A stretch of 64,000 nt of DNA from G965222535 sp965222535. Lineage in GTDB: Bacteria; Pseudomonadota; Gammaproteobacteria; HK1. The notes beneath the pieces are model-generated. The model worked only from the letters and a program-made list of their open reading frames with translations. It did no database searches and was not told the origin of the DNA. Below, piece by piece: positions 8,497 through 16,977 of the stretch (the stretch's first letter is position 1; every line of letters starts with the position of its first letter). The stretch lies in the NCBI GenBank assembly GCA_965222535.1, contig OZ244957.1, positions 620,001 to 684,000 on the forward strand, in the 5' to 3' direction. Made by a program: the position numbers and the translations under genes.

Positions 8497-11400
8497 CTAA
8501 CTCCCCTGCGCGTCGCCTATAGGACGCTCGATACACTCAGCCGCGAACGTCTCGTAATTGTCCGCCACGGTAAATGCTACGTCGCTTTCTAGAGCCTTAA
8601 AATGCGCCCGGCCGCAGTCGATCTTGGCCTGTTCCGCCGGTCGAAGATCATCGCTGAACAAGCTGCTCTTGGACTCCACCACGAAGTAAAGCCGCTCTTG
8701 GCGATCCTTTTCGACCAGAACTGCCCAGTCTGGGTTGTAACCGCCCAAAGGGGTGTCGATCCTGAACCAGCCTGGCAGCTTGGCGTAAACCTTCACCTCT
8801 TCGCTCAGTTCAAACGCACGAGCGAATTCCTCCTCTACGTCCGAATCGTAAATGACATGATGGAACACCGACTTCTGGCTTTCCAACATGTTCTTCAGGT
8901 AGCCGTACAGTTCGTTTTGCTCAAACAACTCCTGGGCATAGCAGCATTGGTCACCGAGCTTCTGGTACTTGATGCCGTCAACGATAAACAGCCGCATCTG
9001 ACGCCTGATGATCGCCGACACCTGCTCGATATATTTCTGCGGGTTGCTCCTGAAGTCTTCAAGCCGCTTGCTCTGGATCATGATCGCCGCCAGCGTATGG
9101 CGGGTGAGGTTGGTCGCGTTCTGGAGATCGCTGATCGCATCCGCTAGTTCGTAGTCGTGCGCTTCGTAAGCAACAGCGCGCTCATGAACGTCTTTGACCT
9201 GCACTCCACCGCGATCAATGCCAAGGCGCGCCGTGCGCGTGATGAGCTGCGCCCGACCAACCACCAAATTCTTCTGAATTTCATCGGCGCATTTCTCTAT
9301 CAACTGGTCTTTATCAAAGTGCACGCGAAAAGTCGTGCGGTACTTGATGCGCTCCCATAGCGCTTTGAATTCCTCCCCCATGAGTACCGCTTTGTTCACC
9401 CCGACGCGCTGGCGTTCATCGGCGTTTTTGAGGTGCAAGCTGCCAGCGGTCTTGCGCAGCACCGCAATGATCGGCTGCGCATGCTGCCGCACCTCTTGCG
9501 GCAGATCGACATTTCCGCTCTTCAAATCCTTTCGCAGCAGATCCTGCACCTTGCCGTTGGCGTCAATGTAGCCCTTGTCCCTGAGGTAGCGACACACTTT
9601 GCAGGAAGCCTCAACGCCGAAATAGGCGGTCTTGCGGTCATCACTCGCCACCGGGATGTTGGCGAAGATGTGCTCATCGACGACGCCGAACTTGATCCCC
9701 TCCTCCTGCTCGATCTCCTGCTGAAGCCGCCGCGCGAAGTCCTCATAGGATTCGTTGGCCATCACAGTCAGTCGGTTGACATCGAAACCGTGCACCCGCT
9801 CGCCGTCCTGATTCACGGCGATCCGCAACCCCCGCCCAATCTCTTGGCGTTTTTTCAGAACCGAGGCGGTTTCGTTGAGAGTGCAGATCTGGAAAATATT
9901 CGGATTATCCCAGCCCTCTCTCAGGGCCGAATGAGAGAAGATGAACTTCAGATTTGAGGCAAAACTGAGCAGCTTCTCCTTGTCGCGCATGATCAGCGAA
10001 TAAGCGCTCTCGTCCGCTTGCGCGGCGCCCTCCCCGCGAGACTCCTTCAGTTTTTCGCTCCCGACAGCATCCTTGTTTTTGCTGTCGATCGCGAAGTAAC
10101 CGTCATGTACCCCTGTAACTGCTGTATCCAGGTCGGCATCTTTAAAAAGGGTGCGATACTTCGGTTTGTCGATAGCGCGGGCGTATTCCTCCTCAAACAT
10201 CAGGGCATACTTGCCGGGGTGCGGGCGACCGTCCTTGTCGTAACAGCGGTAGTGCGCCACGCGGTCGATGAAGAACAGGCTCAGGACTTTAATCCCCTGC
10301 GGCCGAAGCTGCATCTCTTTTTCTAGATGCGTCTCGATGGTCCTGCGAATCTGGAGGCGTTTGTACTCGTCTTGGTTGCCCCCACCGATGGCCTGATGCA
10401 ACCGTACGATGTCCGGCCTGCTGGTGAAATCGATGCACTCGTTGTCTTTCTCGCAGTGGATATCACTGATGATATAGCCATCGTAGACGCTGCGACCACC
10501 AGACGCCTTCAGCAGGTCAGTCCCTTCCCTGACCCATTTCTTCTTCCGTGCCACGGTGCCGCTGTGAGCGATATCCAACTCGATCTGAGCGCGCAGCGGC
10601 CCCGTGTTGTTATCCACCTTCAGCAGCTTGACGTAGGCCTTGTTGTGACCGTCCCGGATTTCAATGCCTGCCACCTCGATCTGCTTGACCAGCTTGCGCT
10701 CGTAAGCGTCCACCGCGTCGAGCCTGTACAGCATGTGGTGCTGCTCCACATGGGTGGCCGAATAACGCAGCGTACACAGCGGCTTGAGCGAGGCGATGGC
10801 CTCCCGGCTCTTCTCGGTGCTATCAACGCTCTGCGGCTCGTCAATAATAACGATGGGGTTGGTCGCCTGGATGAACTCGATCGGGCGGCTGCCGCTCATG
10901 CGGTCGTGCGCTCGGTGGATGATGTTGGCTTTGTCTTCTTTTGCCGGGTCGGTGAAGCTGCGGCGGAAGGCGTCAATGTTGATGACCATGATCTGGATGC
11001 TTTCGCTGGTGGCGAAGTTGCGCACTTGGTTAAACTTTTGCGAGTCGTACACGAAGTAATCAACCGGAACGTTGTCGTACAGGGTTTTGAAATGCTCTTC
11101 GGTCATCTGCAACGCTTTATAGACGCCTTCCTTGATGGCGATGGAGGGCACGACGACGATGAACTTGGTAAAGCCGTAGTGCTGGTTCAGCTCGAAGAGC
11201 GTACGCAGATAGACGTAGGTCTTGCCGGTGCCGGTTTCCATCTCCACGCTAAAGTTCAGAGAATCTAAGGTCTTTGACGCGGCCAGTCCGTTGCGCAGTT
11301 GGATCACCTTGACATTGTTATGGATCGCCTCGTTTGAAAGCCGCCGGTAGTTGCCGATGCCGAGGTTGTTTTCCATCCCCTTCAGATCCGTCTGCGGATG

Positions 11401-11544
11401 CGGCTGGGGCTGCGCTATGGCGACCGCCTCGCGGTCATTCTGCGAGGCGCTTTGTTGGTCGCTGTGCTCGATTTTAAACAGTTCGACGACAGCGTCGATC
11501 GCTTCGCGCTGATAGTCGAGGTTCGAATCGAATTGAAGCCTCAT
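8497..11544 (-). CDS. res: Type III restriction enzyme Res subunit (helicase-nuclease)
   Basis: The 1015-residue protein is the restriction subunit of a type III system. It shows an SF2 helicase Walker A motif EMETGTGKT at residues 101-109, a Walker B/DEAD-like IIDEPQ near 238, and later helicase motifs around SALREGWDNPN and QEIGRGLRI. A C-terminal PD-(D/E)xK nuclease site is seen as D939 ... E957-S-K959 (NPDWAV ... VVESK). The complex cuts DNA after ATP-driven sensing of two unmethylated sites. GAGGAGG lies 6 bases before the ATG, and its gene follows mod by only 10 bases, so the pair is one operon. All motifs look intact. Confidence 0.93.
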   Translation of the reverse strand: MRLQFDSNLDYQREAIDAVVELFKIEHSDQQSASQNDREAVAIAQPQPHPQTDLKGMENNLGIGNYRRLSNEAIHNNVKVIQLRNGLAASKTLDSLNFSVEMETGTGKTYVYLRTLFELNQHYGFTKFIVVVPSIAIKEGVYKALQMTEEHFKTLYDNVPVDYFVYDSQKFNQVRNFATSESIQIMVINIDAFRRSFTDPAKEDKANIIHRAHDRMSGSRPIEFIQATNPIVIIDEPQSVDSTEKSREAIASLKPLCTLRYSATHVEQHHMLYRLDAVDAYERKLVKQIEVAGIEIRDGHNKAYVKLLKVDNNTGPLRAQIELDIAHSGTVARKKKWVREGTDLLKASGGRSVYDGYIISDIHCEKDNECIDFTSRPDIVRLHQAIGGGNQDEYKRLQIRRTIETHLEKEMQLRPQGIKVLSLFFIDRVAHYRCYDKDGRPHPGKYALMFEEEYARAIDKPKYRTLFKDADLDTAVTGVHDGYFAIDSKNKDAVGSEKLKESRGEGAAQADESAYSLIMRDKEKLLSFASNLKFIFSHSALREGWDNPNIFQICTLNETASVLKKRQEIGRGLRIAVNQDGERVHGFDVNRLTVMANESYEDFARRLQQEIEQEEGIKFGVVDEHIFANIPVASDDRKTAYFGVEASCKVCRYLRDKGYIDANGKVQDLLRKDLKSGNVDLPQEVRQHAQPIIAVLRKTAGSLHLKNADERQRVGVNKAVLMGEEFKALWERIKYRTTFRVHFDKDQLIEKCADEIQKNLVVGRAQLITRTARLGIDRGGVQVKDVHERAVAYEAHDYELADAISDLQNATNLTRHTLAAIMIQSKRLEDFRSNPQKYIEQVSAIIRRQMRLFIVDGIKYQKLGDQCCYAQELFEQNELYGYLKNMLESQKSVFHHVIYDSDVEEEFARAFELSEEVKVYAKLPGWFRIDTPLGGYNPDWAVLVEKDRQERLYFVVESKSSLFSDDLRPAEQAKIDCGRAHFKALESDVAFTVADNYETFAAECIERPIGDAQGS

Positions 11545-11554
11545 GATCGCCTCC

Positions 11555-13495
11555 TCACACGCTTTTTACGTTGTCGATCCCAGCCTGTCGCAGGATTTGC
11601 ACGGCATTGACCTTGACCACGTCATCAGCAAAACCGGAATCCTTGAAGAGCACGCGCATCACCTCTGGCTTTAATTCGTCCTTCAGCGCCGCGATGCCAT
11701 CAACGACCTCCAGGCTGACAATTTCAGCCTGACAGACGATAAGCGCCCCGCCGTCGATGATATGGAAATTGGATTTATGGTTTTTGGATATTGCTTCGCC
11801 TTTCAATCGGTAATCAATATCCCGCTCCTCGATCGGCGCCGACAAATCGAGACCGTATTTGAGCAGCAGCTCGTAGAGCAGGTCGGCCTCAGAGCGATCG
11901 GGTTTGATATTCTCGACCGCGTCCCACAAAGACGCCTCAAGGTTGTCAAGGTCTGGGTCCCAGGGCTTGATGTTGCTGGAGTCGAGCTTGAAGACTTTGA
12001 AGCCGAGGTCCAACCCGGGCCTGTCTTTGATGCCTTGCAGCAGCGGGTCTTGGGCTTGGGCTTGTTTGGCTTTTTCCGCCTGTTCAGATTCTAGGTTCTT
12101 GATGACGCGGCGAATGCGCTCTTTGCCGATGTCAGCAATGCTCTTATAGCCAGCCTTGAATGCTTCAGATTTCTCACCGCATGGTTCGGGGAGCTGCACC
12201 ATGATGAATCTGCGATTGCCACCATCATCGCTGTTCAGATCAAGGACAGCATGGGCAGTGGTAGATGAGCCAGAGAAGAAATCAAGGATGATATCTGTCC
12301 TGTTTTGTGTCGAGAATGTAGCCCCAAGGCACAGTTGCTTAATAAGTGAGACTGGCTTCGGGAAAGTAAAGGCAGCATCTTTATATTCGATATCTTCAAG
12401 ATCATGCTTCCCATCAGCGTTCAGATGCTTAAGTATGCTGTAGAACTTGGTTCCATCGTCAGCTATCTTCCGTAAGCGGCCTACGATATGTTTGCCAGAC
12501 TTCTTTTCTATCAACCTATATATGCCTTGTGCGAGTCCATCGTCAACCTCCTTCTTCTTCTGAAGACCTTTGTATTTCTCTATTTCATCATAATAGCATG
12601 TTCCATACTTACCGAATTCCCTTCGTAACCAGTCTTCTTCTATCCAGTATTGCTCCCCTTTCCATTCAACCTGCTTGCCTCTTATATCCTTCGGCCGTTT
12701 CAACGGAATAAAATCATAAATGTTGCGGGCGAATGCAATCAAATAGTCATGTCCCTTGACGACTTGCTTAGCCAAGCCCCCTCCCTCAGAACGAACAACA
12801 ACCATCTGCGAAACAGCATTCTCCTCTCCAAATACTTCACAGCATAGTTGCCAAAGATTAGCCATTTCATTGTCGTCAATCGAAATAAAAATCACCCCAT
12901 CTTCACGCAATAGGTTCCTCGCCAGCTTCAACCTGGGGTACATCATGTTCAGCCAGTCAGTATGAAAGCGCCCGCTTGTTTCGGCGTTGGTTGACAACCT
13001 ACGCCCCTCTCCGTCTATCTGGCCGGTCAGTGCCAAATAGTTCTTGATGCTGTCGCGGAAATCGTCGGGATAAATAAAATCCTTGCCCGTGTTATACGGC
13101 GGATCGATATAGATCATCTTGACCTTCTTGTAGTAGCTCTTCTGCAGCAGCTTGAGCACTTCTAGGTTTTCGCCTTCGATAAATACGTTTTGCGTGGTGT
13201 CCCAGTTGAGCGATTCCTGCGGGCACGGGCGCAGCGTGGCGGTGCTCGGCGTCTGGGCAATGCGACGCGCGTGCGCTTTACCGTTCCAGGTGAAGCTGTA
13301 ACGTTCCTGGCGCTCGTCCGCGTAGTCGCCCAGCGTTGCACGCAGGGCATCGAGATCGACCTTTCCCTCGGTGAATACATCGGGGAAGAGTGCTTTCATC
13401 TGCTCGATATTGTGCGCGACGAGGTCCAGCGTCTCGCCGTCCAGTCTGGGGATAGGCGATGGTTGATCATTGATGCGAGATTTGTCTTGTTTCAT
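11555..13495 (-). CDS. mod: Type III DNA methyltransferase Mod subunit
   Basis: The 646-residue protein is a beta-class amino-methyltransferase. The catalytic DPPYNTG is at residues 131-137 and the AdoMet-binding FFSGSSTTAHAV at 406-417, i.e. catalytic motif first. The central ~190 residues between them form the target-recognition region and are the most AT-rich part of the gene, as is usual for exchanged specificity domains. Mod methylates one strand of an asymmetric site and gives Res its specificity. GAGGA lies 6 bases upstream of the ATG. Neither a homopolymer nor a tandem repeat suggestive of phase variation was seen in the part I inspected. Confidence 0.93.
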   Translation of the reverse strand: MKQDKSRINDQPSPIPRLDGETLDLVAHNIEQMKALFPDVFTEGKVDLDALRATLGDYADERQERYSFTWNGKAHARRIAQTPSTATLRPCPQESLNWDTTQNVFIEGENLEVLKLLQKSYYKKVKMIYIDPPYNTGKDFIYPDDFRDSIKNYLALTGQIDGEGRRLSTNAETSGRFHTDWLNMMYPRLKLARNLLREDGVIFISIDDNEMANLWQLCCEVFGEENAVSQMVVVRSEGGGLAKQVVKGHDYLIAFARNIYDFIPLKRPKDIRGKQVEWKGEQYWIEEDWLRREFGKYGTCYYDEIEKYKGLQKKKEVDDGLAQGIYRLIEKKSGKHIVGRLRKIADDGTKFYSILKHLNADGKHDLEDIEYKDAAFTFPKPVSLIKQLCLGATFSTQNRTDIILDFFSGSSTTAHAVLDLNSDDGGNRRFIMVQLPEPCGEKSEAFKAGYKSIADIGKERIRRVIKNLESEQAEKAKQAQAQDPLLQGIKDRPGLDLGFKVFKLDSSNIKPWDPDLDNLEASLWDAVENIKPDRSEADLLYELLLKYGLDLSAPIEERDIDYRLKGEAISKNHKSNFHIIDGGALIVCQAEIVSLEVVDGIAALKDELKPEVMRVLFKDSGFADDVVKVNAVQILRQAGIDNVKSV

Positions 13496-13929
13496 GGCGT
13501 GTCCTCTTTGCGGGATGGGGCTGATCTGCGCTCGATCACAAATCTGCGATCATCCATCTTGCTCATACGTGGCTCCCGCAGGGGGAGCGACTTCAATCCA
13601 CGCCGCCGCACGCGCAGCGGCAGTTGCCTATTGGCGGCGGCATCCGTGCCCAGCCGTGCTGCCAACCCTATCTTCTGTTAACCGTTAGCGGCGTGTAGCT
13701 TGCCGCGCATCGGCTGGACTGGTTTGCCTCATAGGTTTCCACGCCATGATAATAAGGCATTGAATACTATCGCGTTTCTATTACATCATAGGCGTCAACA
13801 GGTGGCATATTGTATTGGTGCCGCGGTGCGATTTATGCAAAGCTCCCCGTTAGAAAACATTTGACCTGATGATCCCTAGAACCTACGATCAAATACTGAT
13901 GATGCCTCGTCCATGCGAGCCCTTTGCGC
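13496..13929. other. Non-coding stretch upstream of mod
   Basis: No gene was recognised. It holds a single inverted-repeat segment (GGCTCCCGCAGGGGGAGCGAC at about 13568) followed by TTCAATCCACG. This looks superficially like a CRISPR repeat but occurs once. A ~45-base segment at 13876-13920 (GAACCTACGATCAAATACTG) resembles 18836-18880. Confidence 0.45.
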
Positions 13930-14070
13930 CAAACCTCAACGGGATGGGAGGGGTAGTGCAAAGGGCTCGCTGGCCTAACGTAAGCCAATGATTCATAGCT
14001 ATTTCCTCAATAGACAAGCGCCGCATGGGGCATCGAAAAGCTGGCAAAGCTGGTTTTTCTAGGTGCCCCC
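13930..14070 (+). repeat. Family 1 repeat
   Basis: The copy has the centre CTAACGTAAGCCAATGATTC and CAATAGACAAGCGCCGCATG. It ends in a hairpin with arms GGGGCATCGAAAAGCTGG and CTGGTTTTTCTAGGTGCCCC. The left part is diverged. Confidence 0.75.
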
Positions 14071-14201
14071 TGAACAAAAAATACCTACCGCAGACAACCG
14101 ATTCCTCAAGGCATGCAAAGCAGCATCGGCTGGATCATCAGCTGACATTGCCTGCCTGAGAGTCTATTCCATACCCGTTGATCTTTTCCCGAGGCACCGC
14201 A

Positions 14202-15215
14202 ATGCAATTCCCCAACGCCATCGTTATCACTTCTATCGCCGCAGAAAGCCACCCTGTGCTGAAACAGATAGCGCAGGAGAGTCTTGAGCGGGGCTGTCAT
14301 TTCATCGTGATCGGGGATGCGCAAAGCCCCTCTGACTTTTCATTGGCGGGTTGTGATTTTTATAGCCTAGAGCGGCAAAACCAACTGGGTTTCAAATTCC
14401 CTAGGTTATGTCCGACACGTGTGTATGGACGCAAGAATATCGGCTACCTGATTGCGGTGCAGCATCAATCATCGATCATTGTGGAAACGGATGATGACAA
14501 CATTCCGCACGATACCTTTTGGCACGCACGTGAACGTACGCAATCCGTCAAGAGTTTTACAACGGCTGGTTGGGTTAATGTTTATCGCTATTTTACTGAC
14601 AGCGCTGTCTGGCCACGCGGCTTCCCACTAGACAGGATTCAAGAACCTTTAGCTGATTGGAATTCACTGCCTACCTTAGTAGCCGATAGCCCTATCCAAC
14701 AAGGATTAGCTGATGAAGACCCGGATGTGGATGCGATTTATCGTTTGGTAATAAGCCAATCAACGCAATTCAGATTGGATCGCAAAATTGCCTTGTTGAA
14801 TAACGCGTGGTGTCCTTTTAATAGCCAGAATACCACTTGGTGGAAAGACGCCTATCCGTTGATGTACTTGCCGACCTCCTGTTCATTCCGCCTGACGGAT
14901 ATTTGGCGGGGTTTCATTGCGCAACGGATCGCCTGGGCTAATCGCTGGAGTATTGTTTTCCATGGGCCTACTGTCTGGCAAGAACGCAATCAACATAATT
15001 TAATGCAGGATTTCTCAGATGAATTGCCGGGTTATCTGCACAACACTGAGATTTGTCAACGACTGGCTAATCTCGATTTAAAACCAGGCGTTGAATGCCT
15101 GAGCGACAATATGCGCCTTTGTTACTCGGAACTGATAAACATGCACCTCATAAAAAAACAGGAATTGGTTTTGCTGGATGCGTGGTTAGATGATTTGTAT
15201 TCGCTGATGCGATGA
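14202..15215 (+). CDS. STELLO/DUF288-like glycosyltransferase family protein
   Basis: The 337-residue protein begins with AIVITSIAAESHPVLKQIA and carries IIVETDDDNIPHDTFW near residue 95. A TDDD cluster in that place is the metal/nucleotide-sugar site of GT-A-like enzymes. The overall pattern resembles the STELLO (DUF288) group first described in plants and nematodes; this is recollection, not a search. The ATG at 14202 is preceded by GAGG 8 bases upstream, which favours it over the in-frame ATG at 14178. No membrane segment or signal peptide is evident. A second glycosyltransferase gene follows, suggesting a joint role in a surface glycan. Confidence 0.55.
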   Translation: MQFPNAIVITSIAAESHPVLKQIAQESLERGCHFIVIGDAQSPSDFSLAGCDFYSLERQNQLGFKFPRLCPTRVYGRKNIGYLIAVQHQSSIIVETDDDNIPHDTFWHARERTQSVKSFTTAGWVNVYRYFTDSAVWPRGFPLDRIQEPLADWNSLPTLVADSPIQQGLADEDPDVDAIYRLVISQSTQFRLDRKIALLNNAWCPFNSQNTTWWKDAYPLMYLPTSCSFRLTDIWRGFIAQRIAWANRWSIVFHGPTVWQERNQHNLMQDFSDELPGYLHNTEICQRLANLDLKPGVECLSDNMRLCYSELINMHLIKKQELVLLDAWLDDLYSLMR

Positions 15216-15223
15216 AACGATGA

Positions 15224-15263
15224 ATGGGCACCGCGAAAAACCGCTTCACTGGCTTTTCGAGGT
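15224..15263 (+). repeat. Family 1 repeat, hairpin fragment
   Basis: GGGCACCGCGAAAAACCG and GGCTTTTCGAGGT form a short imperfect hairpin between the two glycosyltransferase genes. Confidence 0.5.
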
Positions 15264-15309
15264 AAGGTTTTTCTGAATCACCTAAAACTTGAATCCACGT
15301 CCGACCCGT

Positions 15310-16224
15310 ATGCAATCCACACCAATACTGCATCTTTGCATTCCAACCTTTAATCGCGCTCGGCTGTTGGAAGCTGCCATCAACAGCTTGCGCCAACAGG
15401 CCAATGATAGTGCTCGCTGGCGCGTGGTGGTGGTCAACAACCATTCAACCGATGATACCGCCGAGCGCCTGCAGCACCTGCAGCAACAATGGCCACGCCT
15501 TATCACGGTCAGCGAAAATCAACCGGGCTCATCGGTCGCTCGTAATCGCGGTTTAGCAGAGTGCCGCAAAGGTTGGATCCTGTTCACCGAGGATGACTGT
15601 ACGTTCCCAAGCGATTATGTTGACCGCGCCCTTGGCTTGCTCGATCGCTACGCGCCGGTGATGTTTGGCGGCCCTATCTATCCGCGGTATGACCACCCCC
15701 CGCCGCGCTGGTGGCGCGATGATTATGGCACCTACTCGCACCCGAAACTAACCGGGCGTTCAAAGCGGATCTCGCTCAGCGGTGGGAACATTGGTTTTGC
15801 GCTGGAGGCGCTGCAAAAGATCGGCGGCTTTGATCCGAGCTTAGGAATCCACGGCAAACGCTTGGGATTCGGTGAAGAAACCGCAGTGGAAGCGCAAATC
15901 CTGCACAACTACCCGCCTGAAGCGATCCAGTTCGACCTGAAGCTGTTCATTTATCATCTGGTACGCAACGAGAAATACCAATGGCACTGTTTGCTGAACG
16001 AACACCTGTCACGTGGCATCGCTCGTGCACGGATTGAACGACTGCAATCTAGGCTGCGAGAGACTGCGAAGCAACCCACCGCGATCCCGCCTTCTTTACT
16101 TTGCACCAACTACCCGATCCAGCCTGCTACCCGCAACGGGCACCCCTTGGGGATCCTCTACGAAAAAGGACTTCCTCTGGTGCGTTTGCTAGGCCTCGCT
16201 ATCGGGCGCTTGTGCAAGCTATGA
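15310..16224 (+). CDS. Family 2 glycosyltransferase
   Basis: The 304-residue protein is a GT-A fold transferase. LHLCIPTFNRARLLEAAINSL marks the N-terminal nucleotide-binding region, NNHSTDDT the second strand, GSSVARNRGL the helix that follows, and FTEDDC the metal-binding acidic motif. GGNIGFALEAL and GEETAVEAQIL follow as in GT2 enzymes acting on surface polysaccharide or protein glycans. No membrane segment is seen, so it probably acts on the inner face of the membrane. The donor and acceptor are unknown. A TTG 21 bases upstream could be the start; the ATG is chosen because the conserved fold begins right after it. Confidence 0.8.
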   Translation: MQSTPILHLCIPTFNRARLLEAAINSLRQQANDSARWRVVVVNNHSTDDTAERLQHLQQQWPRLITVSENQPGSSVARNRGLAECRKGWILFTEDDCTFPSDYVDRALGLLDRYAPVMFGGPIYPRYDHPPPRWWRDDYGTYSHPKLTGRSKRISLSGGNIGFALEALQKIGGFDPSLGIHGKRLGFGEETAVEAQILHNYPPEAIQFDLKLFIYHLVRNEKYQWHCLLNEHLSRGIARARIERLQSRLRETAKQPTAIPPSLLCTNYPIQPATRNGHPLGILYEKGLPLVRLLGLAIGRLCKL

Positions 16225-16317
16225 AGGCCGCCGCCTGAACAAGCACCACCCCATCCCATCCTAGCTGCGCAACGGGTGGCCGGGGCGGGCTATGACCGGT
16301 TGATGGTTACGCCCCCA

Positions 16318-16974
16318 TCAGCGCCGTGGTTTTAAGCGCAGCGCCAGCGGTTGGATGCCCTGCTGCTGCAATCGCTGCTGTGCCTGTTGCAGCAGCAGCT
16401 TGCTGTTATAAGGCCCGACGCGCACCCGATGCCAAGTTGTAGTGCCATTGATTTGCACCGTTTGGATGCGCACCTGAAAACCAGCCAGCGCCAGCTTAGC
16501 GCGCAGACTGTCCGCTTCTTCTGGCAGCCGAAACGACCCGGCTTGCAGGATATATTGAACGGCGAGCGGAAGGGCGTCTGGTGCTGCTTCAACTGCGGCT
16601 CTGGTTGTGGTTGTGGCTTCAGCTTCGGTAGTGGCTTTGCTGCTGGCGACAGCGGTAGCTGTCGTGCGGGATTCTTCGGGCTTTGTTGTCGGGGCATCGA
16701 CGAGCTCTTCTTCCAGCACCACAACTTCCTGCTCCGATAACTCGGTATAGAAGACATAGCGTGGTTGCCGCTTTGCATCCGTGGTCGCGGGGGCACTTGG
16801 TGCACCGCCATCATCAAACCACGCATCGAACTGTTGCAACAGCCAATAGTGGTCGTACACTAACCACGTCCCCAGCGCGCCCAGCAAAAATCCAAACAAC
16901 AGCGGATATCTAAAACCGCCTCGACGCGGCGAAGGCGTTGTTGACTTTGCGCTCATCTTGGCCATCCATCGCAT
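16318..16974 (-). CDS. SPOR-domain inner-membrane protein
   Basis: The 218-residue protein has one N-terminal membrane segment (YPLLFGFLLGALGTWLVYD, about residues 23-41). A linker rich in Ala, Thr and Glu (about 70-130) follows, then a C-terminal SPOR domain starting near VQYILQAGSFRLPEEAD. SPOR domains bind peptidoglycan stripped of stem peptides, and such proteins often sit at the division septum (FtsN-like). Its position immediately after argS, with the start within 4 bases of the argS stop, is the same as for FtsN-like SPOR genes in other gammaproteobacteria. The start could be any of three nearby ATGs. Confidence 0.8.
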   Translation of the reverse strand: MRWMAKMSAKSTTPSPRRGGFRYPLLFGFLLGALGTWLVYDHYWLLQQFDAWFDDGGAPSAPATTDAKRQPRYVFYTELSEQEVVVLEEELVDAPTTKPEESRTTATAVASSKATTEAEATTTTRAAVEAAPDALPLAVQYILQAGSFRLPEEADSLRAKLALAGFQVRIQTVQINGTTTWHRVRVGPYNSKLLLQQAQQRLQQQGIQPLALRLKPRR

Positions 16975-16977
16975 CGA

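Noticed and set aside
10327..11268. 313-codon open frame on the plus strand
   Set aside because: It is antisense to the restriction subunit gene, whose protein shows clear helicase motifs; the reverse frame is low-complexity and has no family signature.
13560..13610. Possible CRISPR repeat (palindromic GGCTCCCGCAGGGGGAGCGAC followed by TTCAATCCACG)
   Set aside because: It occurs only once, there is no repeat-spacer periodicity, and no cas gene is present in the window.
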